NCBI GenBank assembly: GCA_001898485.1
Contig: MKTY01000024.1
Span: forward strand, 62,001 to 126,000
DNA from: Sphingobacteriales bacterium 46-32
GTDB taxonomy: Bacteria > Bacteroidota > Bacteroidia > Chitinophagales > Chitinophagaceae
Reading direction: 5' to 3'
Length of the DNA stretch: 64,000 bases
Shown piece after piece: positions 1 to 7,789 of this stretch. Numbering within the stretch: the stretch's first letter is position 1; every line of letters starts with the position of its first letter. The translations under genes and the position numbers were made by a program. The notes under the pieces were generated by a model. It was given only the letters and a program-made list of their open reading frames with translations. It was not told the origin of the DNA and searched no databases.

Positions 1-1412
1 AGACCACCAACGTAACAGTCAACGCCTCTACACAAACGATCATGAAATCGTTGGAGGAGAAGACAAAAGAAGATGCTACGAAAGAACGCGCCAGTTACTG
101 GTTGCCTAAAGCGCAGCAAGTTGTTAATCTTTCCGGTTCTGTCTATAATTATATCCAGGATCTTAAAGCCCGTATCGTTAAAGATGCCGGCGGTGATATT
201 AAAGATCCCAGCAAAAAGTTCAAGGAAGATAACCAGGATATTACTACTCACCTGATGGTAGAAAAAGGTGAGGGTAAAAAGCTCTACGCTATGCTGGCAC
301 AATACAAAAAAGATGTGCTGGAAGTAGATCCTGAAATCAAATCAAAATTTGAAGGCAACCTCCAGATCGATCTGGAAAAGCCCCCTACTTCGAATAAAGG
401 AAATAATACCTGGGAAGCTGCTTACTTCCGCATGGTACCTACTGTGGCTGCGTTAACCATCCTGAGCAAGTTTCAGAATGATATCCGCACTACAGAAAAC
501 AAAATTGTGGCCGAATGCCACAACAAAGTAGGCGAAGTAAAAGTAGTATTCGACTCCTATGCCGCTATCGTAGGTCAGAATTCCAACTACCTCATGCCTG
601 GTGAAGAAGTGGAGATCAAAGCTGGTATTGGTGCTTTTAGTAAAGCTGCCAAACCCGTTATCACCATCGGCGGTACAACAGTGCCCCTGGGTGAAGAAGG
701 CTTTGCCTCACACAAAATTCCCGGCGGTGGTATTGGCAACCACGTGGTACCTGTAAAGATTTCGTATTTCAATCAGATTACCGGCAAGCAGGAAGAAGTG
801 ACCCGCAATATAGAATATAAGGTAGGTCAGGCCAATGCTTCAATTGCCCTCGATGAAATGAATGTGCTGTACGTAGGTTATCCCAACAAAGTATCCATTG
901 CAGCCAGCGGTGGTGGTGATGACCGTGTAACAGCTACAATCACGGGTGGTGATGGCAGCCTGCAGAAGGTAGGCCCCGGCAAATACGTTGCCACTGTAAA
1001 AAGCGTAACCGATGATTGTAAGATCACCGTGAGCGTTGATGGCAAAGTAGCCGGTGTATCTCAGTTCCGTGTTCGCACTATTCCTCAGCCTGTAGGTACA
1101 GTAGGTGCCTATGTGAGTGGTGCCAGCGTTCCCGCCGGTGCTTTCAAAGCTCAGGCAGGTGTGGGCGCTTATATCAAAGATTTCCCGCTTAACCTGAAAT
1201 ATACTGTTGTTAGTTTTGTGATCACTGCTGATGATCCTTCTACTGGCGACATTGTTGAAGAAAGATGTACGGGTAACTTCTGGAGCCCGGGTGCACAACG
1301 CCTCGTTAAAAATCTCTCTGCCGGCCGTACGGTTACTATCGATGACCTGAAAGCCCAGGGACCTGATGGTCGTGTGCAGTCGCTGCCTTCACTGGTGTAT
1401 TATATCAAATAA
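1..1412 (+). CDS. gldM: Gliding motility / T9SS protein GldM (5' truncated by window edge)
   Basis: GldM is the inner-membrane-anchored periplasmic part of the type IX secretion and gliding motor; with GldL it transduces proton-motive force to the outer-membrane GldK/GldN ring. The reading frame is open from base 3 with no upstream stop, so the true start and the N-terminal membrane helix lie before the window. About 470 codons are visible, against roughly 510-520 for the family. The visible part is the periplasmic region: a helical N-terminal portion, then Gly/Val-rich beta domains (for example PGEEVEIKAGIGAF and the repeated YVGYPNKVSI-type strands), ending SLPSLVYYIK. gldN starts 5 bp downstream, the standard gldKLMN order. 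The internal ATG at 42 is not the start. Confidence 0.95.
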   Translation, partial: TTNVTVNASTQTIMKSLEEKTKEDATKERASYWLPKAQQVVNLSGSVYNYIQDLKARIVKDAGGDIKDPSKKFKEDNQDITTHLMVEKGEGKKLYAMLAQYKKDVLEVDPEIKSKFEGNLQIDLEKPPTSNKGNNTWEAAYFRMVPTVAALTILSKFQNDIRTTENKIVAECHNKVGEVKVVFDSYAAIVGQNSNYLMPGEEVEIKAGIGAFSKAAKPVITIGGTTVPLGEEGFASHKIPGGGIGNHVVPVKISYFNQITGKQEEVTRNIEYKVGQANASIALDEMNVLYVGYPNKVSIAASGGGDDRVTATITGGDGSLQKVGPGKYVATVKSVTDDCKITVSVDGKVAGVSQFRVRTIPQPVGTVGAYVSGASVPAGAFKAQAGVGAYIKDFPLNLKYTVVSFVITADDPSTGDIVEERCTGNFWSPGAQRLVKNLSAGRTVTIDDLKAQGPDGRVQSLPSLVYYIK

Positions 1413-1417
1413 ATTGA

Positions 1418-2437
1418 ATGGAGATGAAAAGCCTTGTTGTTAAATCGTGTTTATTGATCGCTTTTGGTGCCCTGGTGGCAGCAGATGCAAGTGCTCAGCG
1501 TGGTAACCGCAGACGTACCACATCCGGTACTCCTGTGCAGGAGACTCCGCAGCAGCAGACCAATAATAATGCGCCTGTAAATGCCAACCCATACGGCAAT
1601 ATCCCGATCGTAGTGGATACAACGTCTTCAGACGTAAAAGGTACCCCCTCATTGAGGAATGATAATGCCTTTGACAAGTCATTTGTAAACGATCGTACTC
1701 CACTGCCTTATGAGCATCTGCGCGTAGATGATGCCCTTTTTGCAGAAAAAGTATGGCGTGAGCTTGACCTGCGTGAAAAAATGAACCAGGCATTCCGTTA
1801 TGAAGCAATGGGTGATGGTGGCGGAAGCGAAATGTTTATCAACATTCTGATGGAGGCCGTTACATCAGGAGCTGTGGTAGCTTTTGAAGACGAACGTTTC
1901 AGCACCCCCAAAACCGTTAAAGCTATTCAGGAGCAGACACAGGGTTCAATGGATACAGTACCTCAGGTAGACCCGCTCGACCCCAGCAAGGTGCTGCGTT
2001 ATGTGGTAACCCGCTCCAGCTTCGACCCCAAATCGGTAATGAAGCTTCGGATCAAGGAAGAATGGGTATTTGACCGTGAGTCAAGCCGCATGTACTGCCG
2101 CATCCTGGGTATTGCCCCCCTCAAATCGCAATTCTTCCCCAATGGTGAGGAAAGGCCCGGTGCAACTCCCCTGTTCTGGGTATACTACCCCGACCTGCGG
2201 GCGATCCTGGCAAAACGTGAGGTGTATAACCCCAAAAACATGGGCAACAGCCGCATGACCTGGGAAGAACTGTTTGAGAGCCGCATGTTCAGCAGCTATA
2301 TTATCAAGTCAACCTTTGACAATGCCTCTAACCGTGCTATCCGCCAGTATATCAAAGATCCCATCCTGGCCCTGCTGGAAGGAGAGAATATCAAAGAAAA
2401 GATCTTCAACTTCGAACAGGATCTGTGGTCTTATTAA
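1418..2437 (+). CDS. gldN: Gliding motility / T9SS protein GldN
   Basis: GldN forms, with lipoprotein GldK, the periplasmic ring of the type IX secretion system attached to the outer membrane. The 339-aa product has a signal peptide (hydrophobic LLIAFGALVAADASAQ, cleavage after SAQ), a low-complexity Gln/Asn linker at about 35-60, and then the conserved GldN core with FDKSFVNDRTPLPYEHLR, DDALFAEKVWRELDLREKMN and the C-terminal LFESRMFSSYIIKSTFDN block. The start at 1418 and a second ATG two codons later (1424) are both possible. It follows gldM by 5 bp, so they are co-transcribed, and a strong hairpin terminator closes the operon about 30 bp after the stop. Confidence 0.96.
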   Translation: MEMKSLVVKSCLLIAFGALVAADASAQRGNRRRTTSGTPVQETPQQQTNNNAPVNANPYGNIPIVVDTTSSDVKGTPSLRNDNAFDKSFVNDRTPLPYEHLRVDDALFAEKVWRELDLREKMNQAFRYEAMGDGGGSEMFINILMEAVTSGAVVAFEDERFSTPKTVKAIQEQTQGSMDTVPQVDPLDPSKVLRYVVTRSSFDPKSVMKLRIKEEWVFDRESSRMYCRILGIAPLKSQFFPNGEERPGATPLFWVYYPDLRAILAKREVYNPKNMGNSRMTWEELFESRMFSSYIIKSTFDNASNRAIRQYIKDPILALLEGENIKEKIFNFEQDLWSY

Positions 2438-2469
2438 GACCCGGAATACCCAACTAAAAGTATCGTAAA

Positions 2470-2497
2470 AATCCCCGCCTCAGGCGGGGATTTTTTT
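2470..2497 (+). terminator. Rho-independent terminator after gldN
   Basis: A 10-bp GC-rich stem (2470-2479 with 2483-2492, core TCCCCGCC/GGCGGGGA), a 3-nt loop, and a seven-T run at 2491-2497. It ends the gldMN transcript. Confidence 0.93.
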
Positions 2498-2612
2498 GTT
2501 CAAGAAATTCATTCAGAAGCGCTTAAAAAAAATAACAAAAAACACGCGAAGGGTATAGGAATATGAGATAATTGTTGTATTTTCGTCTCGGTTTTTCATA
2601 GGATATTGGATT

Positions 2613-2652
2613 TTAAAAACGGGGCTGGATTTCTATCCTGGCCCCATTTTTT
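2613..2652. terminator. Candidate hairpin terminator between gldN and uvrC
   Basis: GGGGC at 2621-2625 pairs with GCCCC near 2641-2645, with an imperfect TGGAT/ATCC extension. An eight-T run follows on the plus strand and a T run follows on the minus strand, so it could stop uvrC (minus) and also any plus-strand transcript starting after the gldN terminator. The stem is shorter and less perfect than the one at 2470. Confidence 0.6.
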
Positions 2653-2658
2653 TTGCCT

Positions 2659-4473
2659 TTACCCTTCCTGTTCCATATCCGGATGGAAATATCTGAAAAC
2701 AAGTAATGCCTTAGCCGGTCCCAGTACAGCCTGCAATTCTTCGAGGCTTTTTTCCTTTACATTCTTTACCGAGCGAAATGTTTTCAGCAGCTGATCTGCG
2801 GTGTTTTTGCCGATACCAGCGATTTCTTCCAGTTCATTTTTAAAGGTGCCTTTACTTCTTTTCTGGCGGTGAAAGGTGATACCAAACCGGTGTACCTCAT
2901 CCCGTATACGACGGATGAGCTTGAGGCTCTCACTGTTATACGGTAGCTTGAGCGACTCGCGGTCACCTGCAAAGAAGATTTCCTCTACATTTTTTGCCAG
3001 CCCTACCAGGGTCGATTCACCTTCCAGTTCCAGCTCCTGTATAGCTTCCAGTGCTGCGCCCAGTTGGCCCTTACCGCCATCAATAATAATGAGTTGGGGG
3101 AAATCCTGTCCTTCATCGCGAAGACGCCTGTAACGGCGTGTAACGGCCTCTTTCATGGAAGCAAAATCGTTGATACCGGTAACCGTTTTTACATTAAAAT
3201 GCCGGTAATCGGCCTTACTGGGCTCTCCATTACGAAAACAAACCATGGCTGATACGGGATAGCTGCCATGAAAGTTGGAGTTATCAAAACATTCAATATG
3301 TACAGGCAACTCCTGCAGCAACAAGTCTTTCTGTAACTGCTCCAGTACAGGGATCATATCCTTTTTAATACCCAGCCTTAACCGGGCCTTTTGCTTCAAC
3401 TCATCGAGGAAATAGGCGGCATTTTTCTCCGATAACTCCAGCAGTTTCTTTTTATCGCCCGCTTTGGGAATCGTGAGCAGGACACCTTCTTCGGGATATT
3501 CGATAGGGAATGGCACAACAATCTCCGGCGAGTCGCTGTTGAAAGTGCTGCGGAGGCGGCCAATGGAAAAGGCCAGTACCTCATCTGCCGGCTCATCGAG
3601 ATGCGTTTCTACCCTTGTGGTATGTGTTTGCACAACGGTGCCATTTCTTACCTGCAGAAAGTTTACAAATGCAGCCTCGCCTTCTTTAAGTAAAGAGAAT
3701 ACATCGAGATCGCCCGTTCGGGTGCCTACTACCACACTCCGGGCCTGGTAATTTTCGAGGAACTCTATTTTCTTGCGTGTAAGCTCTGCTTTCTCGAAAG
3801 CAAGATCTGCTGCCAGCAGCTTCATTTCATCCCGGAAATGTTTGAGTACCGGAGCCAGATTGCCCCGAAGCAGATTTTTCAGTTGATTCAGGTTTTCCTG
3901 GTAATCAGCGGCTGATTGATGGCCTTCGCAGGGGCCTTTGCAGTTGCCGAGATGGTATTCAAGACATACTTTGAATTTTCCTGCACTGATATTTTTGTCG
4001 GTAAGATTAAGCGAACAATTGCGCAAAGGAATAGTCTGGCGGGTAAACTCAATAAGCTCCCGCACTTTTTTTACCGATGTATAAGGGCCCAGGTATTCGG
4101 AACCGTCGGCCTCCCGGTTGCGGGTCAGGTATACCCGGGGGAATGGTTCTTTTTTGATAACAATGTAGGGGTAGGTCTTGTCGTCTTTGAGGTTGATGTT
4201 GAAAATGGGCTGAAACTCCTTGATGAGCGAGTTTTCCAGCAAAAAAGCATCCTGTTCCGAATTCACAATAGTGAATTCAATGCGTCTGATACGACGCACC
4301 AGCTCATGCGTTTTGTAGTTGGCCAGGGTCTTGTTGAAATAAGAGCTGACCCGCTTGCGGATATTTTTCGCTTTGCCTACATATACCAGCTCATTGGCCT
4401 CATCAAAATATTTGTAGATGCCGGGCTGTTGGGGAAGGCCGGGTGCAATATGTTGAAATTCGGCAGCTGTCAT
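2659..4473 (-). CDS. uvrC: Excinuclease ABC subunit C
   Basis: UvrC makes the dual incisions either side of DNA lesions recognised by UvrAB in nucleotide excision repair. The 604 aa fit the family. An N-terminal GIY-YIG nuclease is visible (GIYKYF about residue 18, VYVGKAKNIRKRV about 30-43), followed by a UVR helical pair around residues 200-235 and the RNase H-like C-terminal nuclease with ECFDNSNFHGSYPVSAMV, IIIDGGKGQLGA and the FHRQKR motif. Helix-hairpin-helix repeats are at the end (EEIAGIGKNTADQLL). The start codon overlaps the stop of the upstream lipoprotein gene as TAATG, so translation is probably coupled. Confidence 0.97.
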   Translation of the reverse strand: MTAAEFQHIAPGLPQQPGIYKYFDEANELVYVGKAKNIRKRVSSYFNKTLANYKTHELVRRIRRIEFTIVNSEQDAFLLENSLIKEFQPIFNINLKDDKTYPYIVIKKEPFPRVYLTRNREADGSEYLGPYTSVKKVRELIEFTRQTIPLRNCSLNLTDKNISAGKFKVCLEYHLGNCKGPCEGHQSAADYQENLNQLKNLLRGNLAPVLKHFRDEMKLLAADLAFEKAELTRKKIEFLENYQARSVVVGTRTGDLDVFSLLKEGEAAFVNFLQVRNGTVVQTHTTRVETHLDEPADEVLAFSIGRLRSTFNSDSPEIVVPFPIEYPEEGVLLTIPKAGDKKKLLELSEKNAAYFLDELKQKARLRLGIKKDMIPVLEQLQKDLLLQELPVHIECFDNSNFHGSYPVSAMVCFRNGEPSKADYRHFNVKTVTGINDFASMKEAVTRRYRRLRDEGQDFPQLIIIDGGKGQLGAALEAIQELELEGESTLVGLAKNVEEIFFAGDRESLKLPYNSESLKLIRRIRDEVHRFGITFHRQKRSKGTFKNELEEIAGIGKNTADQLLKTFRSVKNVKEKSLEELQAVLGPAKALLVFRYFHPDMEQEG

Positions 4474-5051
4474 TACTGAGGGAGCAGTTCCCAGTCGACC
4501 TTAACAGTAGTCACTGTTTCCGGTTTTCCGCTTTCCTGCGCTATGGTAGTGATCAGAAAACCCTGATCGGCATTCCAAAGCATACGCTTCTGGACTGAAC
4601 TGTTTTTCTTGTTAAGCTGTGTATTAATAATAATGTTTTTAACCTTGTCGCCTTCGGGGGAAGGCTTGATGAGTATTTCCTGATTTTGAATCAATTCATC
4701 TTCTTTATCTATTGGCTCCTGGTGTATAATAGCCAGGTCGAGGCTTTCATCGTAATTGGTCGTTTCGCGGAAGCGGGAAGCATATTTGGGTTGCGAAATA
4801 TCGGGCAGCTCGAGGAAGTCAGCAACGAGTTTTTTGAATTCCTGGCGATCGATAAAAATAGTATCGGTATGTGTACTGTCGCGCTGTACGTACCGGCGAA
4901 TAGGCACTACGCTGCTGTCTACAGCGGCAATCTGGCTTTGCAGAATGGGAAGAACCGGAAACAGCTTTTCCTCATTTACCGGTTTTTTTTCTTTGCAGCC
5001 GGAAACAAAGGCAAGTATCGCCAGCAGGCTTAATAGATTCAGTAGACGCAT
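4473..5051 (-). CDS. Putative lipoprotein, upstream of and coupled to uvrC
   Basis: A 192-aa product of unknown function. The start at 5051 (MRLLNLLSLLAILAFVSGC) gives a clean lipoprotein signal with lipobox VSGC; the longer reading to 5093 would put 14 non-signal residues in front and lacks support. The mature part is acidic/polar, has no recognised domain and ends in a beta-rich stretch (TVTTVKVDWELLPQ). Its stop overlaps the uvrC start by one base, so the two form an operon, though a functional link with repair is not evident. A perfect -7 box (TATTTTTG) lies at 5080-5087 on this strand. Confidence 0.8.
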   Translation of the reverse strand: MRLLNLLSLLAILAFVSGCKEKKPVNEEKLFPVLPILQSQIAAVDSSVVPIRRYVQRDSTHTDTIFIDRQEFKKLVADFLELPDISQPKYASRFRETTNYDESLDLAIIHQEPIDKEDELIQNQEILIKPSPEGDKVKNIIINTQLNKKNSSVQKRMLWNADQGFLITTIAQESGKPETVTTVKVDWELLPQ

Positions 5052-5079
5052 AAGGGGATAATCTTTGACAGACAGACTG

Positions 5080-5087
5080 CAAAAATA
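5080..5087 (-). promoter_or_regulatory. -7 box (TATTTTTG) for lipoprotein-uvrC operon
   Basis: Perfect match to the Bacteroidota TAnnTTTG motif on the minus strand, about 28 nt before the ATG at 5051. No convincing -33 TTTG was seen. Confidence 0.6.
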
Positions 5088-5128
5088 AACCAATAAGATG
5101 ATTTTAGCGGACCTGGTTATTGCATCTC

Positions 5129-6583
5129 TCAGGGGTTGATCGACATACCGATCTTGAGGCCAAAGTCGAAAAGATTTTCTTTAACGGGGTATTTGTTTTG
5201 GAAACTGGAGAGCCACTGGTAGCGCACCTGTGGTCCGATCTGCCACTTGGTGTGTCCTTTGCCATAGTTGACAAATGCTTCGAAGCCGGTGCTCACATTG
5301 ACATGGCGGATAAGCCAGGGCACTTTTGCGTAGTTTTTGTAATCTGTTGAGATGAGGTAGGCACGATCGCTCAGTACATAGGTAGGCTGTACCGTACCGG
5401 CAATACCCACACTGGTTTTCTTTTTATTTCCAAAGAGAATTACTTCTGCACCAATGGGTACTGAAACAGAGAAATAATAGTTCTTCAGCCAGTCTGAGCG
5501 GTAACCGTTCTGACTGCGGTAGCGTGTCCAGGTAGCCACGGTTGTGCTTGCCGGGTCATCCAGACTGATTACAGCCACTTCGGCAGGGTAGGCAAAAGCC
5601 TTGATATCGTACCGGTTTACGTTAAACTGGAGGCCTGCACGCAGGTTGAGGTTACGTGCCAGCGGGTAACGTGCCATTACACCGAGTTGGAAGCCCAGAT
5701 CAGGCTTATGCGTAACTGCTTTATTAACATCCTTCAATTGGGCAAAAGGATAAGGAAGCCCTGGAGAAGGAGTGCCATTGAAGGATTTATTCTGTGTAAG
5801 GCGGCGATAACTGACTGTTGGCGTCAGGAACAGCTGCCATTGTACGCGGGCGGGCCGGGGCTTGTAGCTATTGGTAATATTCTCTGCACTAAACAGGAGT
5901 GGCACATTGCTTTGTACCGTAGTGTTTTTAATAGCAGCACTGGTAAGATGAAAATCTGACTGGCGCGAAGCTGGGTCTTCTTCCTGTCTCATAACAGGTG
6001 ACTCACCGGGTGCCGGCAATGTTCTTTCGCTATTTGTTATATTCTGTTCACTCTTGCGGCCGGCCACAGCGAGCTGGGGAGCTGACAGCCGTACAGGCGG
6101 TTCATTATCGGTGATGGCTGCAGGATCGATTACCGCAGTTGTCCGGATGCTGTTTTCTTCAAAACTATTCAGGAAAGGAGCCCGAAGTGTGGAACTGGCA
6201 GTGGTGGCAATACTGCCGTCAGAGCGTTGTGCATCTGTGGCAGACTGATCAAAACCGAGGAGATTTTTGAGTCCGTTTTCTTCTTTTTCTTTTTTATTGT
6301 CGGCCAGCGCATCCGAAGCTTCGGGCGTAGGGGTTATTTGGGTAAATGAGGGTGCAGAGGCAATATTTTGTTTTTTGGAAGTAGGATAACTGCGCATTAC
6401 GAGGGTAACTGCTCCGCCTGTCATCAGCAGTAAAAAAGCCAGACCAAAGCCGTACCATCTTCTGCGTTTATGCAGGGAGCCATGTATCCCCTTCCATACC
6501 TTTTCGGAAGGGAACATCCGGTACTGGTCAGCATATTCCTGCACATACCGCTCAAAGTCCCTGTTACTAAAATTCCTCTCCAT
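5129..6583 (-). CDS. Single-TM protein with C-terminal outer-membrane-barrel-like domain, in ECF sigma operon
   Basis: 484 aa. The N-terminal 40 residues are charged and cytoplasmic-like (ERYVQEYADQYRMFPSEKVW), followed by one membrane helix at about 46-64 (FGLAFLLLMTGGAVTLVM), a long Ser/Thr/Pro/Glu-rich linker (70-235) and a C-terminal domain of alternating beta strands (about 245-484) typical of porin-family barrels, ending LFDFGLKIGMSINP. This layout is common in Bacteroidota directly downstream of an ECF sigma factor, and the gene starts 26 bp after that gene's stop. By position and topology it could be an anti-sigma-like partner or envelope sensor. That role is inferred; no zinc anti-sigma motif is visible. 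Confidence 0.75.
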   Translation of the reverse strand: MERNFSNRDFERYVQEYADQYRMFPSEKVWKGIHGSLHKRRRWYGFGLAFLLLMTGGAVTLVMRSYPTSKKQNIASAPSFTQITPTPEASDALADNKKEKEENGLKNLLGFDQSATDAQRSDGSIATTASSTLRAPFLNSFEENSIRTTAVIDPAAITDNEPPVRLSAPQLAVAGRKSEQNITNSERTLPAPGESPVMRQEEDPASRQSDFHLTSAAIKNTTVQSNVPLLFSAENITNSYKPRPARVQWQLFLTPTVSYRRLTQNKSFNGTPSPGLPYPFAQLKDVNKAVTHKPDLGFQLGVMARYPLARNLNLRAGLQFNVNRYDIKAFAYPAEVAVISLDDPASTTVATWTRYRSQNGYRSDWLKNYYFSVSVPIGAEVILFGNKKKTSVGIAGTVQPTYVLSDRAYLISTDYKNYAKVPWLIRHVNVSTGFEAFVNYGKGHTKWQIGPQVRYQWLSSFQNKYPVKENLFDFGLKIGMSINP

Positions 6584-6609
6584 AACCAGTTACTAATTTA
6601 GGATACGAA

Positions 6610-7191
6610 CTACCGGTGGCTTACTGCTGCCAGCCAATCGATATCTTGTTTTGGTTTCTGCATGATCTTCTTCCGTACCAGAATATCTTCCAGCATGGCC
6701 TTGGCCCTTGTATACTGGCTTCGGCTGGTGCTTTCTTCTATATCCAGCATGCCTGCAATTTCGCGGTGACTGTACCCCTCAACCGCATAAAGATTGAGTA
6801 CGGTCCGGTAACCTATAGGAAGTAGTCGTATACATTCTACCACCTGCTTGGCCTGAATAATGGCCGATACGCTCTCTTCACGGATCTGCATGCTGGTGGC
6901 ATGAATGATATCCACACTTTCATTGAACTTCTTGTTCTTTTTCAGGATATTGATACAGGTGTGTACGATGATACGCCTGATCCATCCTTCAAATGCCCCT
7001 CTGTTTTCGAATGTATGCACCTGCAGAAATACTTTTATAAAACCTTCCTGCAGCATATCCTCTGCGTCCTCTCTGCTATGCGCATAGCGGTAACACACCG
7101 CCAGCATTTTGGAACTGTACCTGTTGTACAACTCCCGCTGGGCAGCCTGCTCATTGTTCATGCATCCTTTCAGAAGGGCTTCTTCGGTCAT
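6610..7191 (-). CDS. RNA polymerase ECF-type sigma factor
   Basis: 193 aa. Sigma region 2 covers about residues 12-80 (RELYNRYSSKMLAVCYRYAH, DAEDMLQEGFIKVF, FEGWIRRI), and sigma region 4 with its helix-turn-helix covers about 118-172 (LLPIGYRTVLNLYAVEGYSH, REIAGMLDIEESTSRSQYTR). The length and lack of region 3 fit group 4 (ECF) factors. It is the first gene of a two-gene unit with the TM/barrel protein. The neighbouring genes do not reveal its stimulus or regulon. Confidence 0.95.
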   Translation of the reverse strand: MTEEALLKGCMNNEQAAQRELYNRYSSKMLAVCYRYAHSREDAEDMLQEGFIKVFLQVHTFENRGAFEGWIRRIIVHTCINILKKNKKFNESVDIIHATSMQIREESVSAIIQAKQVVECIRLLPIGYRTVLNLYAVEGYSHREIAGMLDIEESTSRSQYTRAKAMLEDILVRKKIMQKPKQDIDWLAAVSHR

Positions 7192-7251
7192 AATTCCCGT
7201 TTGGCTGCCTGTAATTTAGACAATTTTAGCTTACAAAAGCTGCATGGGTAC

Positions 7252-7286
7252 CAAAAAAAACAGGCCCTTAGGGGGCCTGTTTTTTA
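7252..7286. terminator. Bidirectional terminator containing the stop codon of the haem-binding gene
   Basis: ACAGGCCC (7260-7267) pairs with GGGCCTGT (7273-7280). An A run (7253-7260) and a T run (7280-7285) flank the stem, so it works in both orientations. The TAA of the minus-strand haem-binding gene (7268-7270) sits in the loop. Confidence 0.85.
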
Positions 7287-7765
7287 GGTCTTACTAGACT
7301 GTCAATAGGGTATCGCGCCCGCATCGAATCGCGCAGGGCATCGGCCCAGGAAATGAGTGTATTTTTCTCAGTATCTGTGAGTTTGGCGTCTTTATGTATC
7401 CAGGTATAGGAATCCAGGGGCATTTCGCCATTTTTTACCTGCTCGGCAATTTCTTCCAGTTTATGGTACTGATAACGCAGGCTGCGATTGCTGTATTCAT
7501 CGAGATTCAGCTCTTTTTTCCCATCGTTCACATGATCGGTAAGCCACCAGTCAACCGGCTGCAGTTTGGCATACCAGGGATAACGGGTATTGTTGCTATG
7601 GCAGTCATTGCAGGCTTTTTGCAGTATCTGATTCACGTTGTCAGGAACGGGAAACACGGTAGCAATACTGTTGGGCTGCGCTCCTTCCGATTGATTCTTT
7701 TTGGGGTGAATAAACTGGATGACTATTAATGCAGCCAGCAGAACAAGGAGGATTTTTTTGATCAT
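7268..7765 (-). CDS. Haem-binding domain protein (mono-haem c-type motif)
   Basis: 165 aa with an N-terminal signal/anchor helix (KKILLVLLAALIVIQFIHP). A c-type haem site CNDCH at about residues 53-57 is followed by SNNTRYPWY and the conserved LQPVDWWLTDHVNDGKKELNLDEY block of the Haem_bd family, an exported or membrane-tethered protein of unknown electron-transfer role. It lies 24 bp after gpmI on the same strand and is probably co-transcribed. The last codons (KKQAP) form one arm of the terminator hairpin, so coding sequence and terminator overlap. Confidence 0.88.
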   Translation of the reverse strand: MIKKILLVLLAALIVIQFIHPKKNQSEGAQPNSIATVFPVPDNVNQILQKACNDCHSNNTRYPWYAKLQPVDWWLTDHVNDGKKELNLDEYSNRSLRYQYHKLEEIAEQVKNGEMPLDSYTWIHKDAKLTDTEKNTLISWADALRDSMRARYPIDSLVRPKKQAP

Positions 7766-7789
7766 AATGGTGGTTATTTGAACCTGAAT

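Noticed and set aside
840-1298. 152-codon minus-strand open frame inside gldM
   Set aside because: Antisense shadow of gldM; the opposite strand codes for a known conserved protein.
3916-4479. 187-codon plus-strand open frame opposite uvrC
   Set aside because: Shadow of uvrC; no promoter box or conserved motif.
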